Positions 44,517 to 54,772 of a stretch of 64,000 bases of DNA are shown here, piece after piece. Source of the DNA: JBFAPK01 sp040676675 (GTDB lineage Bacteria > Actinomycetota > Actinomycetes > Mycobacteriales > Micromonosporaceae); the NCBI RefSeq assembly GCF_040676675.1, contig NZ_JBFAPK010000012.1:115167-179166 (forward strand), written 5' to 3'. Every line of letters starts with the position of its first letter. Position 1 is the stretch's first letter. The position numbers were made by a program, and so were the translations under genes. Below the pieces are notes generated by a model, which was given only the letters and a program-made list of their open reading frames with translations, ran no database searches and had not been told where the DNA came from.

Positions 44517-46160
44517 CTAGGCGCGGCGCAGCACGTCGGAGACGAGCTCGCGGGCCTCGTCCTGGATCTGGGCGAGGTGGTCGGGCCCGCGGAACGACTC
44601 GGCGTAGATCTTGTAGACGTCCTCGGTACCGGAGGGCCGGGCGGCGAACCAGCCCGACTCGGTGCAGACCTTCAGGCCACCGATCGGGGCGCCGTTGCCG
44701 GGCGCGCTGGTCAGCTTCGCCGTGATCCGCTCGCCGGCGAGGGTGTCGGCCGTGACCCGGTCCGGCGTGAGCTTGCCGAGCGCCGCCTTCTCCGCGCGCC
44801 CCGCCGGGGCGTCCACCCGGGCGTACGCCGGGTCGCCGAAGCGGGCGACCAGGTCGGCGTAGTGCTCGCTCGGCGTACGGCCGGTGGTGGCGATGATCTC
44901 CGCGGCGAGCAGGCAGAGCAGGATGCCGTCCTTGTCGGTGGTCCAGGTGCCGCCGTCGGTACGCAGGAACGAGGCGCCCGCGCTCTCCTCGCCGCCGAAA
45001 CCGATGCTCCCGTCGCTCAGCCCCGGCACGAACCACTTGAACCCGACCGGCACCTCGACCAGCTTCCGGCCCAGGTCGGCGGCGACCCGGTCGATCATGG
45101 AGGAGGAGACCAGCGTCTTGCCGACCGCCGCGTCGCCCGCCCAGCCGGGCCGGTTCGCGAAGAGGTACGAGATCGCGACGGCGAGGTAGTGGTTCGGGTT
45201 GAGCAGCCCCGCGTCCGGGGTGACGATGCCGTGCCGGTCGGCGTCGGCGTCGTTGCCGGTGGCCACCTGGTAGCTCTGCCGCGCCGCGATGAGCGAGGCC
45301 ATCGCGTGCGGCGAGGAGCAGTCCATCCGGATCTTGCCGTCCCAGTCCAGCGTCATGAACCGCCAGGTCGGGTCGACCTCCGGGTTGACCACGGTCAGGT
45401 CCAGCCCGTGCCGGGAGGCGATCTCGCCCCAGTACGCCACGCTCGCCCCACCGAGCGGGTCGGCGCCGATGCGCACCCCGGCCGCCCGGATCGCCGCCAG
45501 GTCCAGCACCGAGGGCAGGTCGTCGACGTACGCGCCGAGGTAGTCGTACCGTCCGGTGGTGGCCGCCGCGCGGGCCCGCGCGTACGGGATCCGCCGCACC
45601 TCCTTGAGACCGCCGGTGAGCAGCGTGTTCGCCCGGTCCTGGATCCACTTCGTCACGTCGGTGTCGGCCGGCCCGCCGTTGGTGGGGTTGTACTTGAAGC
45701 CGCCGTCGGTGGGCGGGTTGTGCGACGGGGTGATCACCACGCCGTCGGCCAACCCGGCGTCGCGTCCCCGGTTGTGGGTGCGGATCGCGTGCGACAGCGC
45801 CGGGGTCGGGGTGTACCCGTCCCGGCTGTCGACCAGCACGGTCACGTCGTTGGCGGCGAGCACCTCCAGCGCGCTGACGGTCGCCGGCTCGGAGAGCGCG
45901 TGCGTGTCGCGGCCGAGGAAGAGCGGCCCGGTGATGCCCTGCGCCTGACGGTAGTCGCAGAGCGCCTGGGTCACCGCGAGGATGTGGTCCTCGTTGAACG
46001 CGGTGCGCAGGCTGGAGCCCCGGTGCCCGGAGGTGCCGAAGGCGACCTGCTGCGCCGGGTCGGCCGGGTCGGGGTGCTCCGCGTAGTACGCGGTGATCAG
46101 GCGTGGTACGTCGACCAGGTCACCGGGCTCGGCGGGCTGACCGGCGCGGGCGTGGACCAT
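44517..46160 (-). CDS. pgm: Phosphoglucomutase (alpha-D-glucose-1,6)
   Basis: A 547-residue alpha-D-phosphohexomutase interconverting glucose 1- and 6-phosphate, feeding glycogen and nucleotide-sugar synthesis. FGTSGHRGSS marks the N-terminus; the phosphoserine loop is TPSHNPPTDGG; the metal site is NDADADRHG; sugar-binding GGEESAG and phosphate-binding ARPSGTEDVYKIYAES complete it. ATG follows AGGAGG by seven bases. Full length. It provides glucose-1-phosphate for sugar nucleotides used by the polysaccharide locus and for glycogen. Confidence 0.95.
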   Translation of the reverse strand: MVHARAGQPAEPGDLVDVPRLITAYYAEHPDPADPAQQVAFGTSGHRGSSLRTAFNEDHILAVTQALCDYRQAQGITGPLFLGRDTHALSEPATVSALEVLAANDVTVLVDSRDGYTPTPALSHAIRTHNRGRDAGLADGVVITPSHNPPTDGGFKYNPTNGGPADTDVTKWIQDRANTLLTGGLKEVRRIPYARARAAATTGRYDYLGAYVDDLPSVLDLAAIRAAGVRIGADPLGGASVAYWGEIASRHGLDLTVVNPEVDPTWRFMTLDWDGKIRMDCSSPHAMASLIAARQSYQVATGNDADADRHGIVTPDAGLLNPNHYLAVAISYLFANRPGWAGDAAVGKTLVSSSMIDRVAADLGRKLVEVPVGFKWFVPGLSDGSIGFGGEESAGASFLRTDGGTWTTDKDGILLCLLAAEIIATTGRTPSEHYADLVARFGDPAYARVDAPAGRAEKAALGKLTPDRVTADTLAGERITAKLTSAPGNGAPIGGLKVCTESGWFAARPSGTEDVYKIYAESFRGPDHLAQIQDEARELVSDVLRRA

Positions 46161-46677
46161 CGGTGGACCTCCTGGTTACGGGCTCGCTGGTTACGGGCTC
46201 GGGTGCGGCGGGTGCCGGTTGCGGTGCGCCGCCGGTACGGCCCGCGCCGGGCGTGCGCGGCGGCACCGGGGGCACCGGGGGCACCCGGCCATCATGCCCG
46301 ACGCCGCGCGCCGTACACCTGCGGATCTCCGCCTCACGGCTGGACGACCCGGCCCTTGCCGAGGACCACCACGCCGCCCGGCGAGACGCTGCCGCTCCCG
46401 GTCACTGCTCGCCCCCTCCGCCACAGCAATTCACACTCGCACGCACCGACGCACGGCCACGTGCGTCACTGTTCGAGCCCCGGGGTGCTGACCGTGCTCG
46501 GGACGGGTCCGGCGGCTTGTTCGGGTCAGTGGCAGATATGCCGGGAGAGGTGATGGTGGGAGTCCGGCGCGCTGGTTTCGCTGGCGGAGGCACGAACGCC
46601 GACAGCATCGCGTCCGGCTGGCCGAACGGACCGATCATCCCTCAGCGGAGGCCGGGCGGATCATCACCCGAGGGTAG
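46161..46677. other. Gene-free stretch upstream of pgm
   Basis: These 517 bases hold the pgm ribosome site, a perfect 15-bp tandem repeat (CTGGTTACGGGCTCG at 46172 and 46187), and otherwise no convincing gene. Possible ORFs lack a ribosome site and show no recognisable motif. Base composition falls toward 46600, the edge of a lower-GC patch. Confidence 0.6.
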
Positions 46678-47229
46678 TCACGACACCGGGTCAGACAAGC
46701 TGGGTCCACGACGCCCACGAATTCCTCGCAGTAGCCTGGCGCCGATCACGGGCACCAAGTGCAGCACGACAACGAGCACGGCGGTCAGCGAGGCGATCTG
46801 GCTGATTGAGAGCCCTTGCAGCGCAAGCACCAACCACGCGCATGCGCCTGTGAGCAGTATGTGGATCGCAACACGCAGCAAGGTTCCTTGAGTCGACGCG
46901 TCCGTGCCGGCCCCGCCGAGCTTGGCGGCGCGCCGCCTCACTGTCGTGACCGCCGCCGTAATCGCGACCAGCATGGAGACCTGCAGCGCCCAGAAGGCAG
47001 CCGTCCCGACGCTGGCCTCGTTGGTCAACGATGGCGCGACGATGGTCGTGGCCGCGAACACGACGAAGGCCGGCAGCCAGGTGAAAACAAAGGCGGATGT
47101 TGCTGCCAGCGCAATCATTCTCGGCAAACTGACCTGCGGCCGAACCTCTTGTTCGATGCGGGCGATCACCTCGTCGGAGGCCCACACCAGCCTGCGGGCC
47201 GAGTCCACGCCGGGCGTCGAGCTTGACAT
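46678..47229 (-). CDS. Small integral membrane protein of unknown function
   Basis: I do not recognise a family. The 183 residues hold four likely transmembrane helices: LPRMIALAATSAFVFTWLPA to about 60, FWALQVSMLVAITAAV near 90, LRVAIHILLTGACAWLVLA near 125, and IASLTAVLVVVLHLVPVIGA near 155. The N-terminus (SARRLVWASDEVIARIEQEV) is a cytoplasmic helix and the C-terminus is basic. Codons carry more A and T in third positions than neighbours, hinting at horizontal acquisition with the ArsR gene next to it. Confidence 0.7.
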   Translation of the reverse strand: MSSSTPGVDSARRLVWASDEVIARIEQEVRPQVSLPRMIALAATSAFVFTWLPAFVVFAATTIVAPSLTNEASVGTAAFWALQVSMLVAITAAVTTVRRRAAKLGGAGTDASTQGTLLRVAIHILLTGACAWLVLALQGLSISQIASLTAVLVVVLHLVPVIGARLLRGIRGRRGPSLSDPVS

Positions 47230-47424
47230 GCGGGAAGCCTAGTGGGTCAGTCGCGGATAGCGAGAACGGGCATACGTCCCAGTTGGGCGGCGCGCACCGG
47301 TGGCGGTGGGTGGCACCCGTCAGCGTCGACGGAGCCTTGCTGGTTTGAACCAGGCTGAACTCGCCCGCCGCAAGGCTCGCGAACGAAAGCGATCTGGTGG
47401 CGCTCGTCCTCGTCCTCGTCTGCG

Positions 47425-47778
47425 TCATGCGGTTGAGGCGGGCGCCGCCGCGGCGGCACGGGCAGGGCCGTGTTCACGGAGCATGGTCAACAGCCCGGGA
47501 AAGCGTTGTTCCACCTCGTCGTAGCGGAGCGTGACCAGCCGGCGGATGCCGTCGACGCGCGTGCGGATCAGGCCGGCATCGCGCAGCACCTTGATGTGGT
47601 GCGACAGCGTCGACTTGCCGATCGTGACACTGGTGCCCTTGAGCACGTCGCTGCCGCACGTCCAGTCCCCAGCGGCGTCGAGGGCGCGCACGAGCGCGAG
47701 CCGCACCGGGTCGGCAAGCGCGCTGAGCACGACGTCGATCGTCACGGTCTCGATGGCGGGTTCGATCACCTCGGTCAC
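47425..47778 (-). CDS. ArsR-family winged helix regulator
   Basis: A 117-residue DNA-binding repressor. ALADPVRLALVRALDA opens the fold, the recognition helix is in KSTLSHHIKVLRDAGLI, and the wing is in VDGIRRLVTLRYDEV. No metal-binding CVC motif is seen, so it senses something other than a soft metal. It is divergent from an oxidoreductase gene, with three tandem palindromes between them, so it represses both. The Ala-rich C-terminus is unstructured. Confidence 0.9.
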   Translation of the reverse strand: MTEVIEPAIETVTIDVVLSALADPVRLALVRALDAAGDWTCGSDVLKGTSVTIGKSTLSHHIKVLRDAGLIRTRVDGIRRLVTLRYDEVEQRFPGLLTMLREHGPARAAAAAPASTA

Positions 47779-47807
47779 GAGACGAAGCCTAGCCAGATCT
47801 TGCGGAA

Positions 47808-47864
47808 AGTTCGACTCTCATCGTACGGTTCGATGCAGCTCGAACGGTTCGATGCAGATCGAAC
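47808..47864. promoter_or_regulatory. Three tandem 19-bp ArsR operators
   Basis: Palindromes of form GTTCGA-N6-TCGAAC occupy 47827-47845 and 47846-47864 exactly back-to-back, and a weaker copy GTTCGA-N6-TCGTAC precedes them at 47808-47826. The repeat length of 19 bp puts them on nearly the same DNA face. They lie between the divergent regulator and oxidoreductase genes, the last ending 11 bases before the latter's ATG. Confidence 0.8.
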
Positions 47865-47875
47865 ACTGGAGGATC

Positions 47876-48895
47876 ATGAAGGCGATCATCTACCGCGACA
47901 ACGGCGGCCCCGACGTTCTCCAACTCGTCGAGCGTGACCGGCCCGCGCCCGAACCCGGCGAAGTCCGCGTCAGGGTTGCCGTGTCCGGGGTCAACCCGGT
48001 CGACTGGCAGGCCCGCTCCGGCATCTCCCACCGCAAGCTGTTCTCCGAGATCACCCCGCACCTCGACGGCGCCGGTGTGGTCGACGCCGTCGGTGACGGG
48101 GTCGACCCGGGCCGGGTCGGTCAGCGTGTGTGGCTGTTCATGGCCGCCGCCGGACGGCCCACCGGCACCGCCGCCGAGTTCACCGTCGTACCCGCCGATC
48201 AGGCCGTGCCGCTGCCGGACGAGGCCGGTTTCGACGTCGGCGCCTCGCTCGGCGTCCCCGCGCTCACCGCACACCGCGCGCTCACCGTTGCCGAGGACGG
48301 GCCACGCCGCCTGCACCCCGGCGTACTCGACGGCAAGGTGGTGCTCGCCGCCGGCGGGGCCGGTGCGGTCGGGCACGCGGTGATCCAGCTCGCCCGATGG
48401 GCCGGCGCCACTGTGATCGGCACGGTCAGCGGCCCGGAGAAGGCGAAGCTGGCCACCGCGGCCGGAGCCCACCACACGATCAACTATCGCGAGGGCGACC
48501 CGGCCGCCGCCATCCGTGCGATCGCCCCGGACGGCGTCGACATCGTCGCCGAGGTGGCGCTGGGCGCGAACCTGGCTCTGGACCTGGCCGTGTTGCGTAC
48601 CCGCGGCACGATCGCGACGTACGCCAACGAGGGCGGACACGCGGTCGAGCTGAACGTCGGGCAGAACATGGTGCTGAACACGCGCTTGCAGTTCCTGGTG
48701 CTCTACACGGCTGGCCCGCAGGCGCGCGCCGCAGCCGTCGAGGACGTCGCCGCCGCGATCCGTGCCGGCGCCCTGCCGGTCGGCGAGGAGCACGGCCTGC
48801 CACTGCTCCGCTTTCCGCTGCACCGCACCGCCGACGCTCACCGAGCGGTGGAGGCCGGCGCGGTCGGCAAGGTACTGGTGGACGTCACGCCCTGA
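47876..48895 (+). CDS. Zinc-binding-type quinone oxidoreductase (MDR superfamily)
   Basis: A 339-residue NADPH-dependent medium-chain reductase of the quinone oxidoreductase (QOR) branch. MKAIIYRDNGGPDVLQL opens it; VSGVNPVDWQARSG and the nucleotide loop AAGGAGAVGHAVIQLARWAGA follow. It lacks the structural zinc cysteines, as in QOR. It probably reduces a toxic quinone or alkenal, released from ArsR repression when that compound is present. Ribosome site GGAGG before the ATG. Confidence 0.9.
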   Translation: MKAIIYRDNGGPDVLQLVERDRPAPEPGEVRVRVAVSGVNPVDWQARSGISHRKLFSEITPHLDGAGVVDAVGDGVDPGRVGQRVWLFMAAAGRPTGTAAEFTVVPADQAVPLPDEAGFDVGASLGVPALTAHRALTVAEDGPRRLHPGVLDGKVVLAAGGAGAVGHAVIQLARWAGATVIGTVSGPEKAKLATAAGAHHTINYREGDPAAAIRAIAPDGVDIVAEVALGANLALDLAVLRTRGTIATYANEGGHAVELNVGQNMVLNTRLQFLVLYTAGPQARAAAVEDVAAAIRAGALPVGEEHGLPLLRFPLHRTADAHRAVEAGAVGKVLVDVTP

Positions 48896-49106
48896 AGTTC
48901 CTCCAACTACCGCATCTCCGACCCGCATCGGGCGCGGGTCCGTTCGTCGGCGGATCCGGAAGCCGCGCGGGCTTTCAGTCGCTGTCCAGAGCGTGCGGAG
49001 CGCTGGCCCCAACACGCCGCGTGGAAAGGCCCTGCCGTGAGACGTGTCCGCCAGGGGGCGCTCGTTACGTCGGGCGGGGTGGGCGGCCGGGCAGTAGGTT
49101 GTCATC

Positions 49107-49874
49107 GTGACCGGCCGCTTCGTGATCGAGGACGTCTCGCCCTCGGTGGCGTGCGGTCGGTACCCGGCCAAGGCGGTCGTCGGCGAGCGGGTGCCGGTCG
49201 CCGCGAAAGCGTACCGGGAGGGACATGAGGCGTTCGGGGACCGGTATCTGACCTGGCGAGCCGCGCACACCAAAGAGATCGACGCGGGCCAGGGCGCCGC
49301 CGAGCCGGGCAACGACCTGGCCGAGGGCGCACAGCTCCTCGCCGCCGCCGGGTGCCTCCCCGACGAGCAGCGGAGGCGGGTACGCGCCGCCGGGGCGGCA
49401 TTGGTCGACACCGCCCGACCGTTCGCCGGCCGGATCGGCCCCGCGCTGGAGCTGGCCGAGCTGCTCTGGCGGTACCCGCTGCGCACCGGGGTGACCAGCA
49501 GCGACGCGTACCCGATTCGGGTAGACCGCCCACGGGCGCTCTTCTCGGCCTGGTACGAGTTCTTCCCCCGCTCCGAGAGCACCGGGTCCGGCGAGGTCGC
49601 CACCCTGGCGGAGGGGCGGGCGGGGCCGGTGCGGCACGGTGCGTTCGCCACCGCGCGAGAGCGGCTGGCGGACGTGGCGGCGATGGGTTTCGACGTGCTC
49701 TACCCTCCGCCCATGCACCCGATCGGGCGGGTCAACCGCAAGGGATGCAACAACCCGCTGGTCGCCGGCCCCGAGGACGCCGGTCCGGCCCACCACCGGC
49801 GGCCGGAGACGGCGGCGACGACCACCCCCGGCGCCGCCCACCCCACACCCCTCACCTACACCCCGGAGGATTGA
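49107..49874 (+). pseudogene. glgE: Truncated, internally deleted glgE (maltosyltransferase) remnant
   Basis: The reading frame of 255 codons opens exactly like GlgE, alpha-1,4-glucan:maltose-1-phosphate maltosyltransferase (RFVIEDVSPSVACGRYPAKAVVGE and VPVAAKAYREGHEA). It then jumps to FGDRYLTWRAAHTKEIDAGQG, skipping roughly 75 residues of the N-terminal sheet. It continues through LFSAWYEFFPRSES and FDVLYPPPMHPIGRVNRKG, then turns into unrelated Ala/Pro-rich sequence. The whole catalytic barrel is gone (normal size about 660-700). So it cannot be active. It sits directly before glgB, where the intact glgE-treS-mak-glgB operon is expected. Confidence 0.88.
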
Positions 49875-49881
49875 CGAGTCG

Positions 49882-51984
<2,103 letters not shown>

Positions 51985-51985
51985 C

Positions 51986-52061
51986 GCCGGGCGGGGCGGC
52001 CGGTCCGACGGCCGGGCGGGGCGGTCGGGCGTGGCAGCCGGGCGGGGCGGCAGGTCCGGCG
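51986..52061. repeat. 25-bp tandem repeat after glgB, 3 degenerate copies
   Basis: GCCGGGCGGGGCGG starts copies at 51986, 52011 and 52037. It occupies most of the gap to the next, convergent gene. Confidence 0.75.
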
Positions 52062-52081
52062 GCCGGGAGCCGTCGGCGCGG

Positions 52082-52672
52082 TCAGGCCGGGTCGAAGAGG
52101 ATCCGGAGTCCCTTCGACTCGACCAGCCGCACCAGCCGGGGGCCGCAGACCAGCACCTCGGGATGGTCGACGTCCCGGGCGAGGTGGAAGCTCTCCGCCA
52201 GCTCGGGACGGTAGACCGGGGTACGCAACAGCGGCGTCCCGGTCGCGCCGGTCCAGTATTCGGAGCGCTCCGGGTCGACCAGGGGGAGGAACCTGCGCAC
52301 CCGCGCCACCACGAAGCCGCCGAACTCCGTACCGCCGCAGCGCACCAGGCACGGATGGCAGTCCAGCTCGTCGCGCAGCTCGTCGCGGGTGGCCTCGGCG
52401 AAGGCCGCCGAGAAGACCGGCGGTCCGGCCACGGTGGGCAGGTAGTCCGCGTCGGCGATCAGTTCGGGGGTGATCCCCTCCTGCGCCTGGACGACGACGG
52501 TGGTGTACGCGAGGAACCGCGCGTCGCCCCGGCCGAGGACGAGGGTCTCGAAGATCCGCCGGCGTACCCCCTCGTGGGAGCGGCCGGGCCGGGCGGAGAC
52601 GAAGTCGAAGAGGTCCGGTACCCGCCGCTGGAGCGGCGATGTGAGGGAGTAGTACACGCGGACATCCTGCAC
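52082..52672 (-). CDS. Hypothetical protein
   Basis: I do not recognise a family. The product is about 196 residues, soluble, without signal peptide or membrane helix, with two cysteines near CHPCLVRCGG and the conserved-looking segments VYYSLTSPLQRRVPDLFDFV and ARDVDHPEVLVCGPRLVRLVES. GTG 52672 was taken as the start; the frame continues upstream without coding character. Codon use is normal for the genome, so it is a real gene. It converges on glgB. Confidence 0.6.
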   Translation of the reverse strand: MQDVRVYYSLTSPLQRRVPDLFDFVSARPGRSHEGVRRRIFETLVLGRGDARFLAYTTVVVQAQEGITPELIADADYLPTVAGPPVFSAAFAEATRDELRDELDCHPCLVRCGGTEFGGFVVARVRRFLPLVDPERSEYWTGATGTPLLRTPVYRPELAESFHLARDVDHPEVLVCGPRLVRLVESKGLRILFDPA

Positions 52673-52826
52673 CTGCCCCGCCGCCGGCCGTTTCCCCGTT
52701 GACGCCTGATCTAGGCTGGGCTCGGACCCCCGGTCCCCGACGGCGCGGACGCGGGACGGCTGGAACCAGGCCGCGCGGGCCGGTGACGACCGGCGTGCCA
52801 CGGCCGGAAACAGGGCGGAGGTCACG

Positions 52827-53459
52827 ATGACCCAGACGAGCGAGTGGACGGAGATAGCGTCCCCGGAGGAGCTGCGGGAGCTGCTGGGTACGCCGCTGCC
52901 GCAGGTGGCCGGCAAGGACCGACCGAGCCTGCACGAGTACGACAAGCAGTGGCTGGCCGCCTCGCCGTTCTGCCTGGTGGCGACGGCCGGGGCGGACGGC
53001 ACCTGCGACGTCTCGCCGAAGGGCGACCCGGCCGGCTTCACGCTGGTGCTGGACGACACCACGATCGCGATCCCGGAGCGCCCGGGCAACCGGCGCGCGG
53101 ACGGCTACCGGAACATCCTGGCGAACCCGCACGTCGGGCTGATCTTCATGCTGCCCGGGCGGGGCGACACGCTGCGGATCAACGGGCGGGCCCGGCTGGT
53201 CCGGGACGCGCCGTTCTTCGAACGCATGATCGTCAAGGGGCACCGGCCGGTACTCGCCATCGTGGTGGAGATCGAGGAGGTCTTCTACCACTGCTCCAAG
53301 GCGTTCCTGCGCTCCCAGCTCTGGAAGCCGGAGACCTGGCAGCCGGAGGCGGCGCCGTCGCGTGCTTTGATCGCCAAGGCGGTCGAGCGCCCGACGGACA
53401 GCATCGAGGAGTTGGAGCGCTACTACGGCCCCGAGTACGCCCGGCGGCTCTACGGCTGA
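52827..53459 (+). CDS. FMN-dependent pyridoxamine 5'-phosphate oxidase-like flavoprotein
   Basis: A 210-residue PNPOx-fold protein of the MSMEG_1061-type group. The FMN-binding strand segment SPFCLVATAGADGTCDVSPKGDPAGF at about 46-71 and the RRADGYRNILANPHVGLIF continuation are diagnostic. Such proteins reduce F420- or FMN-linked substrates, but no specific role is known. Tail-to-tail it overlaps the App1 gene by 10 bases. Confidence 0.88.
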   Translation: MTQTSEWTEIASPEELRELLGTPLPQVAGKDRPSLHEYDKQWLAASPFCLVATAGADGTCDVSPKGDPAGFTLVLDDTTIAIPERPGNRRADGYRNILANPHVGLIFMLPGRGDTLRINGRARLVRDAPFFERMIVKGHRPVLAIVVEIEEVFYHCSKAFLRSQLWKPETWQPEAAPSRALIAKAVERPTDSIEELERYYGPEYARRLYG

Positions 53460-54511
53460 GGCGGTACCACCAGCCCGGACTCCTCCAGCAGGTGCCAGAG
53501 CCCGGCGCCGTCCGGCGCGGAGAACCAGAGCTGCCCCTCCCGCCCGGTCGCCCGCGCCCCGCCGGCGTGCGGAATGGGCAGGCTTCCGGCCAGTACCGAC
53601 TGGGTCGGCGAGAGCCGCCGGATCGCCACCCCGGCGACGTTCTCCGGGTGGGCCGCCGCGAACTCGGCGTAGATCTCCTGGTCGTGCTGGCCGTCGTCGC
53701 CGACGAGCAGCCACCGGACGTCCGGGAACTCCGTGGCCAGCCGGGCCAGGGTGGCGCGCTTGTGTTCCCGGCCGCTGCGGAACCAGCGGTCGGCCGTGGG
53801 GCCCCAGTCGGTCAGCAGCAGCGGGCCGGCCGGGTAGAGGTGCCGGGAGAGGAACCGGGTCAGCGTCGGCGCGACGTTCCAGGCGCCGGTGGAGAGGTAG
53901 AGCACCGGGGCGCCCGGGTGGGCGAGGGTCAGCCGCTCGTAGAGCACGGCCATGCCCGGTACCGCCATCCGGGCGTGCTCGTCCAGGACGAAGGTGTTCC
54001 AGGCGGCGAGCAGCGGCCGGGGCAGCGCGGTGACCATGACCGTGTCGTCGATGTCGGAGATGACGCCGAAGCGTACGCCGGGCTCGACGATGCGTACCGG
54101 CGCCTCGACCGGTTCGGCGTCGAGGCTGCTCAGTCGCACGGTCTGCCAGCCGCTCGGCAGCTCCGCCCGGACCACGGTGTCGATCATGCCGCTGCGGTCG
54201 GCGTTGGTCTCGTGCCGTACGCCGCCCGCCTCGATCAGGACCGGCACGTTCTTCGCCGGCAGGGTGGCGAAGCTGCGCCAGCCGCGTACGTTGGCGGCGC
54301 GCCGCCGGGGCTTCGTCTCGGGCCGGCGCAGCAGGACCCGGGCCATCACGCGGATCCACTCGGGCGTGCCGTATCCGGTGTACGCGATCAGCGTGACATC
54401 CCAACCGGTACGGCGCATCCGGCGCTCGACGAACTTGTGCACCGCGTCCTCGATCCGGGCGGCCCGGTGCAGGCGAGGAGCGGCCGCTCGACCAAGGGGC
54501 GTGAGGGACAC
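53450..54511 (-). CDS. App1/DUF2183-type phosphatase (HAD fold)
   Basis: A 353-residue protein with the phosphatidate-phosphatase APP1 catalytic domain. VISDIDDTVMVTALPRPL carries the DxDxT nucleophile; LYLSTGAWNVAPTLTRFL and LLVGDDGQHDQEIYAEF are the Thr/Ser and downstream acidic motifs. The yeast homologue removes phosphate from phosphatidic acid; the bacterial substrate is not established. GTG start at 54511. Confidence 0.85.
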   Translation of the reverse strand: MSLTPLGRAAAPRLHRAARIEDAVHKFVERRMRRTGWDVTLIAYTGYGTPEWIRVMARVLLRRPETKPRRRAANVRGWRSFATLPAKNVPVLIEAGGVRHETNADRSGMIDTVVRAELPSGWQTVRLSSLDAEPVEAPVRIVEPGVRFGVISDIDDTVMVTALPRPLLAAWNTFVLDEHARMAVPGMAVLYERLTLAHPGAPVLYLSTGAWNVAPTLTRFLSRHLYPAGPLLLTDWGPTADRWFRSGREHKRATLARLATEFPDVRWLLVGDDGQHDQEIYAEFAAAHPENVAGVAIRRLSPTQSVLAGSLPIPHAGGARATGREGQLWFSAPDGAGLWHLLEESGLVVPPQP

Positions 54512-54772
54512 GCTGCCACCCTGCCACAGATCATCAACGTTCGCCCATCCGGGAGGAGCCCCTGGGGGCGGCCCGCCGGCCCCCGGCGGGCGTCGTCACG
54601 GGCGGCGAGTCAGCCCGGCGACCGCGGGGCGGAGCGCGGCCGACCAGCGGCTTGAGGGCAGCTGAACGTACGCTGGACGGCGGCGCGGCCCGGGGAGAAC
54701 GCCCCGATTCGCCACCATTCGTCGGGCGGACCGTGAAAGACTCCTGGCGAGGCGGCGACGGGGGCGTTGGTC

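Noticed and set aside
46191..46638. Short open frames in the gap before pgm
   Set aside because: No ribosome site, no hydrophobic or conserved motif, and frames run through repeats.
47300..47524. Plus-strand ORF with a Lys/Arg-rich stretch, briefly like a DNA-binding protein
   Set aside because: It overlaps the real arsR gene and has no helix-turn-helix pattern.
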